Shown in pieces: positions 24,705 through 33,206 of a DNA stretch of 64,000 nucleotides (positions are counted from its first letter, which is position 1; each line of letters begins with the position of its first letter). The stretch lies in assembly GCA_016704485.1 (NCBI GenBank), contig JADJAA010000003.1, positions 124,001-188,000 on the forward strand. The letters run 5' to 3'. The notes beneath the pieces are model-generated. The model was not told where the DNA came from. It worked only from the letters and a program-made list of their open reading frames with translations, and searched no databases. The DNA is from Flavobacteriales bacterium. Lineage in GTDB: Bacteria > Bacteroidota > Bacteroidia > Flavobacteriales_F > PHOS-HE28. Both the position numbers and the translations under genes were made by a program.

Positions 24705-24788
24705 ATGATGACCCTCCTCTTGATCGTCTGTGGCCTTCTGTGCTTCGGGCTCCTTTTTCGCTCTATTCAATGGTTTGAAAAGATCTAA
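24705..24788 (+). CDS. 27-residue single-span membrane peptide at the head of the kdp operon
   Basis: The ORF reads MMTLLLIVCGLLCFGLLFRS followed by IQWFEKI and TAA: one hydrophobic helix with a basic/aromatic end. It starts just after an A-rich stretch and ends 5 bases before kdpF. It has the size and shape of KdpF but is not the canonical copy. It could be a second KdpF-like stabilising subunit, a regulatory leader peptide, or a chance ORF; the tight spacing favours a real gene. Confidence 0.5.
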   Translation: MMTLLLIVCGLLCFGLLFRSIQWFEKI

Positions 24789-24793
24789 CTCCG

Positions 24794-24871
24794 ATGATAT
24801 TCCTTCTGATCATTGCCTTCCTCCTCTTCGCCTACATGTGTTATGTGCTGGTGAAACCAGAAAAATTCTGA
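24794..24871 (+). CDS. kdpF: Potassium-transporting ATPase small subunit KdpF
   Basis: A 25-residue peptide, MIFLLIIAFLLFAYMCYVLV followed by KPEKF. It is one transmembrane helix with the YVLVKPEKF ending typical of KdpF (compare the YALINAEAF-type end of the E. coli protein). KdpF stabilises the KdpABC complex in the inner membrane. It lies 4 bases upstream of kdpA, as expected. Confidence 0.85.
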   Translation: MIFLLIIAFLLFAYMCYVLVKPEKF

Positions 24872-24875
24872 ACCT

Positions 24876-26573
24876 ATGCTGAACACTGAACTCTTCGGCA
24901 TACTGGCCATGTTCTTCGGCTCACTGGTGCTGGCCATTCCATTGGGCCGGTACATCGCCCGTGTGTATGGCGGTGAACGCTCGTTGTTGGACCCTGTGAT
25001 GGGTCCGATCGAACGTTTCTTCTTCCGCCTTTCCGGTATCGACTCTAAGCGCGAGATGAATTGGAAAGAGCACTTGAGAGCGCTGCTTACGATCAATATG
25101 ATCTGGTTCCTCTGGACGATGTTCGTGCTGATGAACCAGAGTTGGTTGCCTTGGAATCCGGACGGAAATCCTAGCATGAGCGCCGACCTCGCGTTCAACA
25201 CGGCCATCAGTTTCGTAGTGAATTGCAACCTGCAACATTACAGTGGTGAAACCGGAGCAACCTACTTCAGCCAGATCTTCGGGATGATGTTCCTGCAGTT
25301 CGTTAGCGCTGCCACGGGCATGGCTGCAGCCGCGATGGTCTTCAACGCACTGAGGGAGCGTACAAGCGAAAAGCTTGGCAACTTCTATGATTATTTCTTG
25401 AAAAGCCTTACCCGCGTGCTGCTACCATTGTCGATCATCGTGGCAGTACTGCTGATGTTCAGCGGAACACCACAGACCGCTTTGGGGAAAGACAGCATTG
25501 TCACTTTGCAAGGAGATAGCGTGGATGTTTCCCGTGGTCCGGTCGCGGGCTTCGTGGCCATCAAGCACTTGGGAACGAACGGCGGCGGTTACTACGGAAC
25601 CAACAGTGCTCACCCGCTTGAGAATCCCTCCTACTTCTCCAACATGGTGGAGATGGTGAGCCAGCTGATCATTCCCTTCGGGATGGTCTTCGCGCTGGGC
25701 TTCTATTTGAAGCGGAGAAAGTTCGCTTGGATGGTGTTCGGCGTGATGACCGCCGGCTTCCTCGCTCTGGCCATTCCGAACATCGTGATGGAGATGAACG
25801 GAAGCCCGGCGATCGATGCACTGGGAATAAGCCAGAGCAGCGGTGCCATGGAGGGAAAGGAAATGCGCCTGGGCGCTGCAGCCTCTGGATTCTGGAGCAT
25901 TGTGACCACCGTGATCAGCACGGGATCGGTGAACTCCATGCACGACAGCTCCATGCCCCTGAGCGGCATGAACGAACTGCTCGCCATGATGACCAATGCA
26001 TTCTACGGCGGCGTGGGCGTGGGCATACTCAATGTATTCGTGTTCATCATCCTCGCGGTGTTCATCAGCGGGTTGATGGTGGGCCGCACGCCCGAGTTCA
26101 TGGGCAAGAAGATCGAAGCACGCGAGATGAAGATCGCACTGATCGTCGCCCTCCTGCATCCGCTGATGATCCTCGCCGGCACTGCACTGGCCGCATACGG
26201 CATCACGCATGACCCCTCCTATGCGTGGCTGAACAATCCCGGGGCGCATGGCTTCAGCGAAATGCTCTACGAATACACCAGCGCCGCGGCCAACAACGGC
26301 AGTGGCTTCGAGGGCCTCGGTGACAATACACCGTGGTGGAACATCAGCACGGGCATCGTCCTGATCCTCTCCCGCTTCCTGCCGATCATCGGGCCGTTGG
26401 CCATCGCCGGGCTGCTTGCCGAGAAGAGGTTCATTCCCGAAAGCGCAGGCACCTTGAAGACGGACACAGGCACCTTCGGCATGATGGTCTTCGGCGTGAT
26501 CGCCATCGTGGCCGCGCTCTCATTCTTCCCAGCACTTGCCCTGGGCCCCATCGCCGAATACTTCAGCTTCTGA
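24876..26573 (+). CDS. kdpA: Potassium-transporting ATPase potassium-binding subunit KdpA
   Basis: 565 residues, the full length for KdpA. It is the channel-like K+-selecting subunit with four filter loops: TAISFVVNCNLQHYSGE, KHLGTNGGGYYGTNSAHPLENP, then MTNAFYGGVGVG and SAAANNGSGFEGL. The early motif LGRYIARVYGGERS is also typical. About ten membrane helices are visible. The start ATG is 4 bases after the kdpF stop. With KdpB, KdpC and KdpF it forms the high-affinity K+ uptake pump used when external potassium is scarce. Confidence 0.96.
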   Translation: MLNTELFGILAMFFGSLVLAIPLGRYIARVYGGERSLLDPVMGPIERFFFRLSGIDSKREMNWKEHLRALLTINMIWFLWTMFVLMNQSWLPWNPDGNPSMSADLAFNTAISFVVNCNLQHYSGETGATYFSQIFGMMFLQFVSAATGMAAAAMVFNALRERTSEKLGNFYDYFLKSLTRVLLPLSIIVAVLLMFSGTPQTALGKDSIVTLQGDSVDVSRGPVAGFVAIKHLGTNGGGYYGTNSAHPLENPSYFSNMVEMVSQLIIPFGMVFALGFYLKRRKFAWMVFGVMTAGFLALAIPNIVMEMNGSPAIDALGISQSSGAMEGKEMRLGAAASGFWSIVTTVISTGSVNSMHDSSMPLSGMNELLAMMTNAFYGGVGVGILNVFVFIILAVFISGLMVGRTPEFMGKKIEAREMKIALIVALLHPLMILAGTALAAYGITHDPSYAWLNNPGAHGFSEMLYEYTSAAANNGSGFEGLGDNTPWWNISTGIVLILSRFLPIIGPLAIAGLLAEKRFIPESAGTLKTDTGTFGMMVFGVIAIVAALSFFPALALGPIAEYFSF

Positions 26574-26578
26574 TCACC

Positions 26579-28615
26579 ATGAAAAACCAACAACCCACCT
26601 CCCTCTTCCAGCGCGACCTGGTCATGGAGGCCATAAAACAGTCGTTCGTGAAACTGGACCCTCGGATCATGGTGCGCAACCCGGTGATGTTCACTGTGGA
26701 AGTGGGCACTGCGGTCATGCTCGTGGTCTCCCTCTGGTTGCTGTTCAGCGGCGATGCCTCACAAGGCTCGCTGGGCAACAACATCACCATCTTCCTGCTG
26801 CTGCTGCTCACGCTACTCTTCGCCAATTTCGCGGAAGGCATCGCTGAGGCACGCGGCAAGGCCCAGGCCGATTCGCTCCGCAAAACGCGGGAGGACACAC
26901 CGGCCAAGTTGAAGCTCGCCGATGGTAGCGTGAAGATGATCCGCAGCAACGAACTGCGCAAAGGCGACCTCTTCTACTGCGAAGCCGGTGACCTGATCCC
27001 CAACGACGGCGAGATCATCGAAGGACTCGCGAGCATTGATGAAAGCGCGATCACCGGAGAGAGTGCGCCGGTGATCCGTGAAGGCGGCGGCGACCGCAGC
27101 AGTGTGACCGGTGGCACACGGGTGCTCAGCGATCACATCACCGTGCAAGTGACCGGCGAACCCGGCAGCAGTTTCCTGGACCGCATGATCGCTTTGGTGG
27201 AAGGCGCGAGCCGCCAGAAGACACCGAACGAGATCGCTCTGACGATCCTGCTCGCCGGCTTTACGCTCATCTTCATCATCGTGTGCGTCACGTTGCAACC
27301 CTTCGCAGGCTATGCGAACGCAACGGTCAGCATCGCAGCGTTGATCTCCTTGTTCGTTTGCTTGATCCCCACCACGATCGGTGGCCTGCTCAGCGCCATC
27401 GGCATCGCGGGCATGGACCGTGCGCTGCGCGCCAATGTGATCAGCAAAAGCGGCAAGGCAGTGGAAACTGCGGGCGACATCGATGTGCTCTTGCTGGACA
27501 AGACCGGCACCATCACCATCGGCAACCGGAAGGCAACGGCCTTCTTCCCGGCCCCGGGCGTGGATCGTTCAGCTTTCATCCGTTCATGCGCGCTCAGTTC
27601 GATCGCAGATGATACAGCAGAAGGCAAGAGCATTTTGGAACTCGCTGGTGCGGATGTTACCAAAGGTCTTTCGCTGCAAGGTGCTGCATTGATCCCATTC
27701 ACCGCCCAGACCCGCACCAGCGGTGTGGACCTGCCGAACGGACAGCGCATCCGCAAAGGTGCACAGGACGCACTGCGTAAGTTGACCTTGCAAGCCGGGC
27801 TCGCCGTTCCTGCGGAAGTTGAAGCAGAAGTGAAGCGCATCGCCGAGAACGGCGGTACGCCACTCGTGGTTGCCGAGAATGATCGGATCACGGGTTGCAT
27901 CGAACTCCAGGACATCATTAAGCCCGGCATACGCGAGCGTTTCGAACGACTGCGGAAAATGGGTGTGAAGACGGTGATGGTGACCGGCGACAATCCGCTG
28001 ACCGCAAAGTACATCGCCGAGAAAGCTGGTGTGGACGACTTCATTGCAGAAGCTACGCCCGAGGACAAGATGGCCTATATCAAGAAGGAACAACAGAGCG
28101 GACGTTTGGTCGCGATGATGGGCGACGGAACGAACGATGCGCCCGCACTAGCACAAGCAGATGTAGGAGTGGCCATGAACAGCGGAACACAGGCCGCCAA
28201 GGAAGCCGGTAACATGGTGGATCTGGACAACGACCCAACAAAACTCATCGAGGTGGTGGAGATCGGCAAGCAGTTGCTAATGACCCGTGGTACACTAACT
28301 ACCTTCAGTATAGCGAACGATGTGGCCAAGTATTTCGCCATCGTCCCCGCACTATTCATGGCCAGCATACCTGCTTTGGGTGCGCTGAACATCATGCGCC
28401 TGCACAGCCCGGAAAGCGCGATCCTAAGCGCAGTGATCTTCAATGCGCTGATCATTCCTGCGCTGATCCCATTAGCACTACGCGGAGTAGCCTACAAACC
28501 GATCGGGGCATCTGCTCTACTGCGTAGAAATCTCTTGATCTACGGACTCGGTGGACTTATCGTGCCCTTCATCGGCATCAAGGTCATCGACCTCGCAGTG
28601 TCATTCTTCATCTGA
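26579..28615 (+). CDS. kdpB: Potassium-transporting ATPase ATP-binding subunit KdpB
   Basis: 678 residues, a P1A-type ATPase. Motifs are TGESAPV (actuator), phosphorylated Asp307 in LLLDKTGTITIGN (the same residue number as in E. coli KdpB), MVTGDNPLTAKYIAEKAGVDDFIAEATPEDK, and GDGTNDAPALAQADVGVAMNSGTQAAKEA. Seven membrane helices are expected. The start MKNQQPTSLF at 26579 was chosen; the frame extends upstream inside kdpA but has no homologous sequence there. It is five bases from the kdpA stop. It couples ATP hydrolysis to K+ movement through KdpA. Confidence 0.96.
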   Translation: MKNQQPTSLFQRDLVMEAIKQSFVKLDPRIMVRNPVMFTVEVGTAVMLVVSLWLLFSGDASQGSLGNNITIFLLLLLTLLFANFAEGIAEARGKAQADSLRKTREDTPAKLKLADGSVKMIRSNELRKGDLFYCEAGDLIPNDGEIIEGLASIDESAITGESAPVIREGGGDRSSVTGGTRVLSDHITVQVTGEPGSSFLDRMIALVEGASRQKTPNEIALTILLAGFTLIFIIVCVTLQPFAGYANATVSIAALISLFVCLIPTTIGGLLSAIGIAGMDRALRANVISKSGKAVETAGDIDVLLLDKTGTITIGNRKATAFFPAPGVDRSAFIRSCALSSIADDTAEGKSILELAGADVTKGLSLQGAALIPFTAQTRTSGVDLPNGQRIRKGAQDALRKLTLQAGLAVPAEVEAEVKRIAENGGTPLVVAENDRITGCIELQDIIKPGIRERFERLRKMGVKTVMVTGDNPLTAKYIAEKAGVDDFIAEATPEDKMAYIKKEQQSGRLVAMMGDGTNDAPALAQADVGVAMNSGTQAAKEAGNMVDLDNDPTKLIEVVEIGKQLLMTRGTLTTFSIANDVAKYFAIVPALFMASIPALGALNIMRLHSPESAILSAVIFNALIIPALIPLALRGVAYKPIGASALLRRNLLIYGLGGLIVPFIGIKVIDLAVSFFI

Positions 28616-28627
28616 TCCAAAAACGCG

Positions 28628-28648
28628 ATGCCGGGTCAAGCCCGGCAT
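28628..28648. repeat. Palindrome ATGCCGGGTCAAGCCCGGCAT between kdpB and kdpC
   Basis: Eight-base arms (ATGCCGGG and CCCGGCAT) surround a five-base loop in the 41-base kdpB-kdpC gap. The same palindrome type is, to my knowledge, a frequent dispersed repeat in many bacterial genomes. It could modulate expression of the genes downstream of kdpB. Confidence 0.6.
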
Positions 28649-28656
28649 GACAGACC

Positions 28657-29220
28657 ATGAAACAGAACCTCCTTCCCGCAGTGAAGCTTACGCTGATCTG
28701 CCTTGTCTTCTTCAGTGGCGTGTATACCTTTGCGTTGATCGGGATCGCGAAACTGACGCCCAACGGTGGCAATGCTGAAACCGTTGAGCACGACGGCCAC
28801 GTGTACTACACCAACCTCGCACAGTCCTTCACGCAGGACAATTACTTCTGGAGCCGCCCGAGCACAGTGGGCTACAACGCGGCCGGTTCCGGTGCCAGCA
28901 ATAAGGGAGCGACGAACCCGGAATACCTCGCCACCGTGCAAGCGAGGATCGATACGTTCATCGTACACAACCCCGGTGTTGCCAAGAGTGACATCCCAAG
29001 TGAACTGGTCACTGTCAGCGGCAGCGGACTCGATCCACACGTGAGCGTGCAAGGCGCTCAGGTGCAGGCACAGCGCGTCGCTAATGCGCGTGGAATGGAA
29101 ACTGGCGTTGTACTGAAACTCATCGATGAGCATACCGACGCGCCTTTGCTCGGTCTCTTTGGCCCAACCACCGTGAACGTACTTCAACTGAACCTGGCGC
29201 TGGACGCCGCCTCCAAATGA
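28657..29220 (+). CDS. kdpC: Potassium-transporting ATPase subunit KdpC
   Basis: 187 residues with one N-terminal membrane helix (LTLICLVFFSGVYTFALIGIA). The soluble domain shows family motifs FTQDNYFWSRPSTVGYNAAGSGASNKG, ELVTVSGSGLDPHVSVQGAQVQAQRVANARG, LIDEHTDAPLLGLFG and VNVLQLNLAL. KdpC is a catalytic chaperone that raises the ATP affinity of KdpB. Its last bases (ATGA) overlap the start of the porin gene. Confidence 0.96.
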   Translation: MKQNLLPAVKLTLICLVFFSGVYTFALIGIAKLTPNGGNAETVEHDGHVYYTNLAQSFTQDNYFWSRPSTVGYNAAGSGASNKGATNPEYLATVQARIDTFIVHNPGVAKSDIPSELVTVSGSGLDPHVSVQGAQVQAQRVANARGMETGVVLKLIDEHTDAPLLGLFGPTTVNVLQLNLALDAASK

Positions 29221-30290
29221 AACAACTCCTCCTCCTCCCTACCCTTGGTCTTGTCGTCACGGCGAACGCACAACAACTCGACAGTGCCATCACCATCAGT
29301 GCCTATGCCGAAGCGTATTACAGTTACGACATGGCACAGCCGGACAACCACCTGCGGCCCGGGTTCTTCTACAGTTTCAACCGCCACAACGAGGTGAACC
29401 TGAACATGGGCATGATCAAAATGGCCTACGCGAAGAACAACGTTCGCGGCAACTTCGCCCTGATGGCGGGTACCTATGCGCAATACAACATGGCCGCTGA
29501 GCCGGAACTACTGCGCAGCGTATTCGAGGCCAATGCCGGAGTGAAGCTGAGCAGCAAGAAGAACCTTTGGCTCGACGCGGGTGTCCTTCCCAGCCACATC
29601 GGCTTCGAGAGCGCCATCGGCAAGGATTGCTGGAACCTGACACGAAGCATACTGGCGGACAACACGCCCTACTACGAGGCTGGCGCACGCGTGAGCTACA
29701 CGAGCGACAACGGGAAGTGGTATGCCAGCGGCCTATTGCTGAACGGCTGGCAACGCATCGCTCGTGTTGACGGCAACAATACGCCCGCCTTCGGCACACA
29801 ACTCACCTACAAGCCGAACGGCAACACCACGCTCAATTGGAGCACCTTCGTGGGTAACGACAAGCCGGATACCGTGAGCCAACCCCGCATCTTCAACAAC
29901 CTATACGCACAGCTGCAGATCACCGAACGCTTCGGTGTGATAGTGGGCTGCGACATCGGCATGGAGCAAGCGGTCAGTGGGGATAGCAGCAGCACGTGGA
30001 TCACCCCGATCCTGATACCCCGATACAAGCTGGGCGAAAAGAGCTACCTGGCCGCCCGCGTGGAGTACTACCAGGACGAGAAAGGCGTGATCATCGCAAC
30101 AGGTACGCCGAACGGATTCACCACCTTGGGTTACTCGCTCAACTTCGACCATTGGGTAAGCCCGAACGTACTTTGGCGCATCGAGGCCCGCAGCCTGAAC
30201 AGCGAGGACAAGATCTTCGTGGATGCCGATGGTACCGCCACCACGAACAACACTTTCTTCACCTCCAGCATATCCTTCTCCATACCGTGA
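29217..30290 (+). CDS. Outer-membrane beta-barrel porin (Bbp_2/OmpL-like) in the kdp operon
   Basis: 357 residues. The signal peptide is LLLLPTLGLVVTANAQ. The body has repeated amphipathic strands and the family signatures ISAYAEAYYSYD, RPGFFYSFNRHNEVNLNMGM, KYAKNN-like MAYAKNNVRGNFALMAGTY, LWLDAGVLPSHIGFESAIG, YYEAGARVSYTS and FDHWVSPNVLWRIEARSL. It matches the putative beta-barrel porin-2 group. It is translationally coupled to kdpC (ATGA) and to the kdpD-like gene (GTGA), so it belongs to the operon. A role in letting K+ across the outer membrane is an inference from position. Confidence 0.85.
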   Translation: MKQLLLLPTLGLVVTANAQQLDSAITISAYAEAYYSYDMAQPDNHLRPGFFYSFNRHNEVNLNMGMIKMAYAKNNVRGNFALMAGTYAQYNMAAEPELLRSVFEANAGVKLSSKKNLWLDAGVLPSHIGFESAIGKDCWNLTRSILADNTPYYEAGARVSYTSDNGKWYASGLLLNGWQRIARVDGNNTPAFGTQLTYKPNGNTTLNWSTFVGNDKPDTVSQPRIFNNLYAQLQITERFGVIVGCDIGMEQAVSGDSSSTWITPILIPRYKLGEKSYLAARVEYYQDEKGVIIATGTPNGFTTLGYSLNFDHWVSPNVLWRIEARSLNSEDKIFVDADGTATTNNTFFTSSISFSIP

Positions 30291-31465
30291 TCACTTCCTT
30301 CGGCACAGACCCACTGCTTCGGCCTACCTCCAACCGGGGTAGGTTGAAAGTGTATATGGGCATGAGCGCCGGCGTGGGAAAGACCTACCGCATGCTGCAG
30401 GAGGCGCACAACATGCTGGCCGCTGGTATTAATGTGCAGATCGGTTTTGTGGAAACACACGGCCGATCAGAGACACACGCCTTGCTTGCCGGGCTGCCGG
30501 TCATACCGCTTCGGGAAACCTTCTACAAAGGGAAGCGCATGAAGGAATTCGACCTGAATGCCACCTTGTTACTTGCACCGGAATGGGTGATCGTGGATGA
30601 GCTAGCGCATACCAACATTCCCGGCAGCAAGCACTCCAAGCGCTGGCAGGATGTTATGGAGCTTATTTCCGCAGGGATAAATGTGGTCACGGCAGTCAAC
30701 ATCCAGCATATTGAAAGCATCACCGAAGAAGTGAAGCGGATCACTGGCGTTGATGTTTCGGAACGCGTGCCAGACACTTTTCTTCGCCACGCAGATGATG
30801 TAGTGAACATTGATCTTTCCGCAGAAGACCTGATCACCCGCCTCCGAGAAGGAAAGATCTATGATCCGGCGAAAGTGGAGACGGCGCTGAACAACTTCTT
30901 CCAGCCCGATAAGATCCTCCAACTGCGCGAACTGGCCTTGAAGGAAGTGGCCGGACAAGTGGTGCGCAAGGTGGAGAGCGAGGTGGACCCGCCCAAGCAA
31001 GTGCGCCGCGAGCGGCTGTTGGCATGCATCAGCAGCAATCACCTAACCGCCGGGCGGATCATCCGCAAGACCGCACGCCTCGCCAACTATTACAATGGGG
31101 ATTGGTTCGTGCTCTACGTGCAGACGCCGGAGGAAAGCTTCGACCGTATACCGTTGGACCGGCAGCGCCACCTGTTGAACCACTTCAAGCTGGCCGTGGA
31201 ATTGGGCGCTGAAGTGATCCAGGCCCAAAGCGGCGAAGCGTCCGGGATCGCGGCGCTGGCCAAGCTCCCGTTGAAGGTGCTCAACCTACAAGTGACCAGC
31301 GTTAGCGACGCGATCCTGACCACTGTGCGGGATAGGAACATAACCACGGTGTGTATCGGCAAGCCGCATTTCAATATCTTTCAGATCATTCTACGTTCGA
31401 ACGTCTTCAACAAATTGCTCAATGCCTTGTCCAGCAATAATGTGGACTTGATCATCCTCTCTTGA
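30287..31465 (+). CDS. kdpD: Stand-alone KdpD N-terminal sensor (KdpD plus Usp-like domain)
   Basis: 392 residues from a GTG that overlaps the porin stop. It holds the KdpD domain with Walker A-like MSAGVGKTYRML, GRSETHALLAGLPVIP, Walker B-like VIVDELAHTNIPGSKHSKRWQDV, VNIQHIES and LRELALKEVA, then a Usp-like fold (LACISSNHLTAGRIIRKTARLA, LNLQVTSVSDAILTTVRDRNITTVCIGKP). Unlike E. coli KdpD it has no membrane domain or kinase; those are supplied by the next gene. ATG 30356 is unlikely because it would cut the conserved RLKVYMGMSAG strand. Confidence 0.88.
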   Translation: MITSFGTDPLLRPTSNRGRLKVYMGMSAGVGKTYRMLQEAHNMLAAGINVQIGFVETHGRSETHALLAGLPVIPLRETFYKGKRMKEFDLNATLLLAPEWVIVDELAHTNIPGSKHSKRWQDVMELISAGINVVTAVNIQHIESITEEVKRITGVDVSERVPDTFLRHADDVVNIDLSAEDLITRLREGKIYDPAKVETALNNFFQPDKILQLRELALKEVAGQVVRKVESEVDPPKQVRRERLLACISSNHLTAGRIIRKTARLANYYNGDWFVLYVQTPEESFDRIPLDRQRHLLNHFKLAVELGAEVIQAQSGEASGIAALAKLPLKVLNLQVTSVSDAILTTVRDRNITTVCIGKPHFNIFQIILRSNVFNKLLNALSSNNVDLIILS

Positions 31466-31501
31466 AATGACGCTCAGTATTCGCGAACGTCTCAACTTGG
31501 C

Positions 31502-33181
31502 ATGAAAACGAAAACCCGCCTTGTGTTGTGGCTCGGCATCATGACGATGCTGGTATTGATGATGGCAGCTGTAAGCCTCGGCACCATCTGGAATCTTAGG
31601 ATGGAAGGGCGCAACGTATTGACCGCGAACTATAACAGTATTGGATATGCGCAACTCATGCTCGAGGCAATGGATGCCGAAAGCGATACTACCCGTCGTT
31701 CCAAATTGCTGTTGGAGCTACTCGCGAACCAATCAGCGAACAATACTGAACCCGGAGAGAAGGAATTGACGGAAAAGTTGCGAAGATCCACCACCGCTTA
31801 CCGCTCCAGCCCCGACGATGCCCAGACAACGCGTACGTTGCGGATGGACATCAACAAAGTGATCGACATTAACCGTTCCGCCATTGTTCGCAAAGCTGCA
31901 CAGGCCGAGCACAGGGCTGAATTGTCCTACATCTGGATCAGCGTCACCGGTACATTGTGCTTCCTTATCTCGTTCAGCCTTTTCATCAGCTTGCCTGAAC
32001 GGATGGCCGAACCCATCCGCCTACTTACCGAAGGCATCGATCGTGTCGCTGCCGGTAGCTATCGCCAACGCGTGGAGATCGAAGGACACGGTGAATTCGG
32101 CCATATGGCTGAGCGCTTCAATGTCATGGCAGGCCAACTGGAACACTGGGAGAACAGCAATTTGGCGATGATCATGACGGAGAAGAGCCGCGTTGAAGCG
32201 ATCCTCAACAGCATGGTGAACGCTGCGTTCGGTGTGGACCACGAAGGCCGTATCATTTTCGCGAACCTTAAGGCAGTGGAACTATTAGGACTGGGGGAAA
32301 CAGAGTTGGTGGGGCGAAACATCGATGAACTAATTGCGCGGAATGACCTCCTGCGCTATGTACTATCCGATGGGGAAAGCCGCCCGTTCAAGGCCGTTGT
32401 CGGTGGTAAGGAGCAATTCTTCACAAGCAGTCAGGCCCCGATAAGAAGTGTGAATGGCGATCTTGGCACCGTCCATCTATTGCATAACATCACCCCCTTC
32501 CAAGAGCGCGATGAAGCACGAACGCATTTCCTTGCCACCATCAGCCATGAACTGAAAACACCGTTAGCGAGCACCGATCTAGGGCTCGGCCTCCTGGAGA
32601 ACAGCCCGACTTTGGGCGACGAGCAACGCGCGATACTCGATGACCTTCGCAAAGATCATCAGCGTTTGGTGCGTATCGTAAGCGAACTGCTGGATCTTAC
32701 GCAGATCGAGACCGGTCGCATCCGTGTGGCGTTGGATGATCATTCCTTGAGCGCGATCGTGCACAAGGCCGTTAGTGCACTTCACACTGCAGCTGATGCA
32801 AAGCAGGTGCGGATCGACGTCCAGTTATTACCAGACGACCTACTCGTACACGCGGATGCCGAAAAATCCTCGTGGGCGCTGATCAACCTGTTGAGCAACG
32901 CGGTGCGCCACAGTCCGCCGCAAAGCACTATCTCATTGACCTGCAAGATACAAGGTAACACCGTGCTTCTTTCGGTAAGCGACCAAGGTCCCGGCCTTAC
33001 GGATGAGCAGCACGCTCACCTCTTTGAGCGCTTCAACCCACATGCGACCAGTGGGAGTGGATTGGGCTTATCCATTGCTCGGGATTTCATGCGCGCCATG
33101 AATGGTGAAATATCCCTCTCGGCCACCAGTGAAAAAGGCTCGGTGTTCACCATTCGCTTTGAATGTGCTTCCACAGGATAG
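31502..33181 (+). CDS. HAMP-PAS sensor histidine kinase of the kdp locus
   Basis: 559 residues. TM1 is about 8-28 and TM2 about 142-162 (VTGTLCFLISFSLFISLP), with an extracytoplasmic helical sensor between. Then come HAMP (AEPIRLLTEGIDRVAAGSYRQRV), PAS (SRVEAILNSMVNAAFGVDHEGRI), the H-box FLATISHELKTPLAS, the N-box LINLLSNAVRHSPP, and G-boxes DQGPGLTD and SGSGLGLSIAR. It follows the KdpD domain gene by 36 bases and precedes the response regulator, so it is the likely kinase for the K+ response, with the split KdpD protein as partner (inference). Confidence 0.9.
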   Translation: MKTKTRLVLWLGIMTMLVLMMAAVSLGTIWNLRMEGRNVLTANYNSIGYAQLMLEAMDAESDTTRRSKLLLELLANQSANNTEPGEKELTEKLRRSTTAYRSSPDDAQTTRTLRMDINKVIDINRSAIVRKAAQAEHRAELSYIWISVTGTLCFLISFSLFISLPERMAEPIRLLTEGIDRVAAGSYRQRVEIEGHGEFGHMAERFNVMAGQLEHWENSNLAMIMTEKSRVEAILNSMVNAAFGVDHEGRIIFANLKAVELLGLGETELVGRNIDELIARNDLLRYVLSDGESRPFKAVVGGKEQFFTSSQAPIRSVNGDLGTVHLLHNITPFQERDEARTHFLATISHELKTPLASTDLGLGLLENSPTLGDEQRAILDDLRKDHQRLVRIVSELLDLTQIETGRIRVALDDHSLSAIVHKAVSALHTAADAKQVRIDVQLLPDDLLVHADAEKSSWALINLLSNAVRHSPPQSTISLTCKIQGNTVLLSVSDQGPGLTDEQHAHLFERFNPHATSGSGLGLSIARDFMRAMNGEISLSATSEKGSVFTIRFECASTG

Positions 33182-33206
33182 GGACCACTTGGTGTTACTT
33201 CGCGGT

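Noticed and set aside
25422..26249. 275-codon minus-strand frame within kdpA
   Set aside because: It is opposite the strongly conserved kdpA and has a His/Glu-rich random composition.
27310..28068. 252-codon minus-strand frame within kdpB
   Set aside because: It overlaps the KdpB catalytic domain and is Ser/Pro/Met-rich without a recognisable fold.
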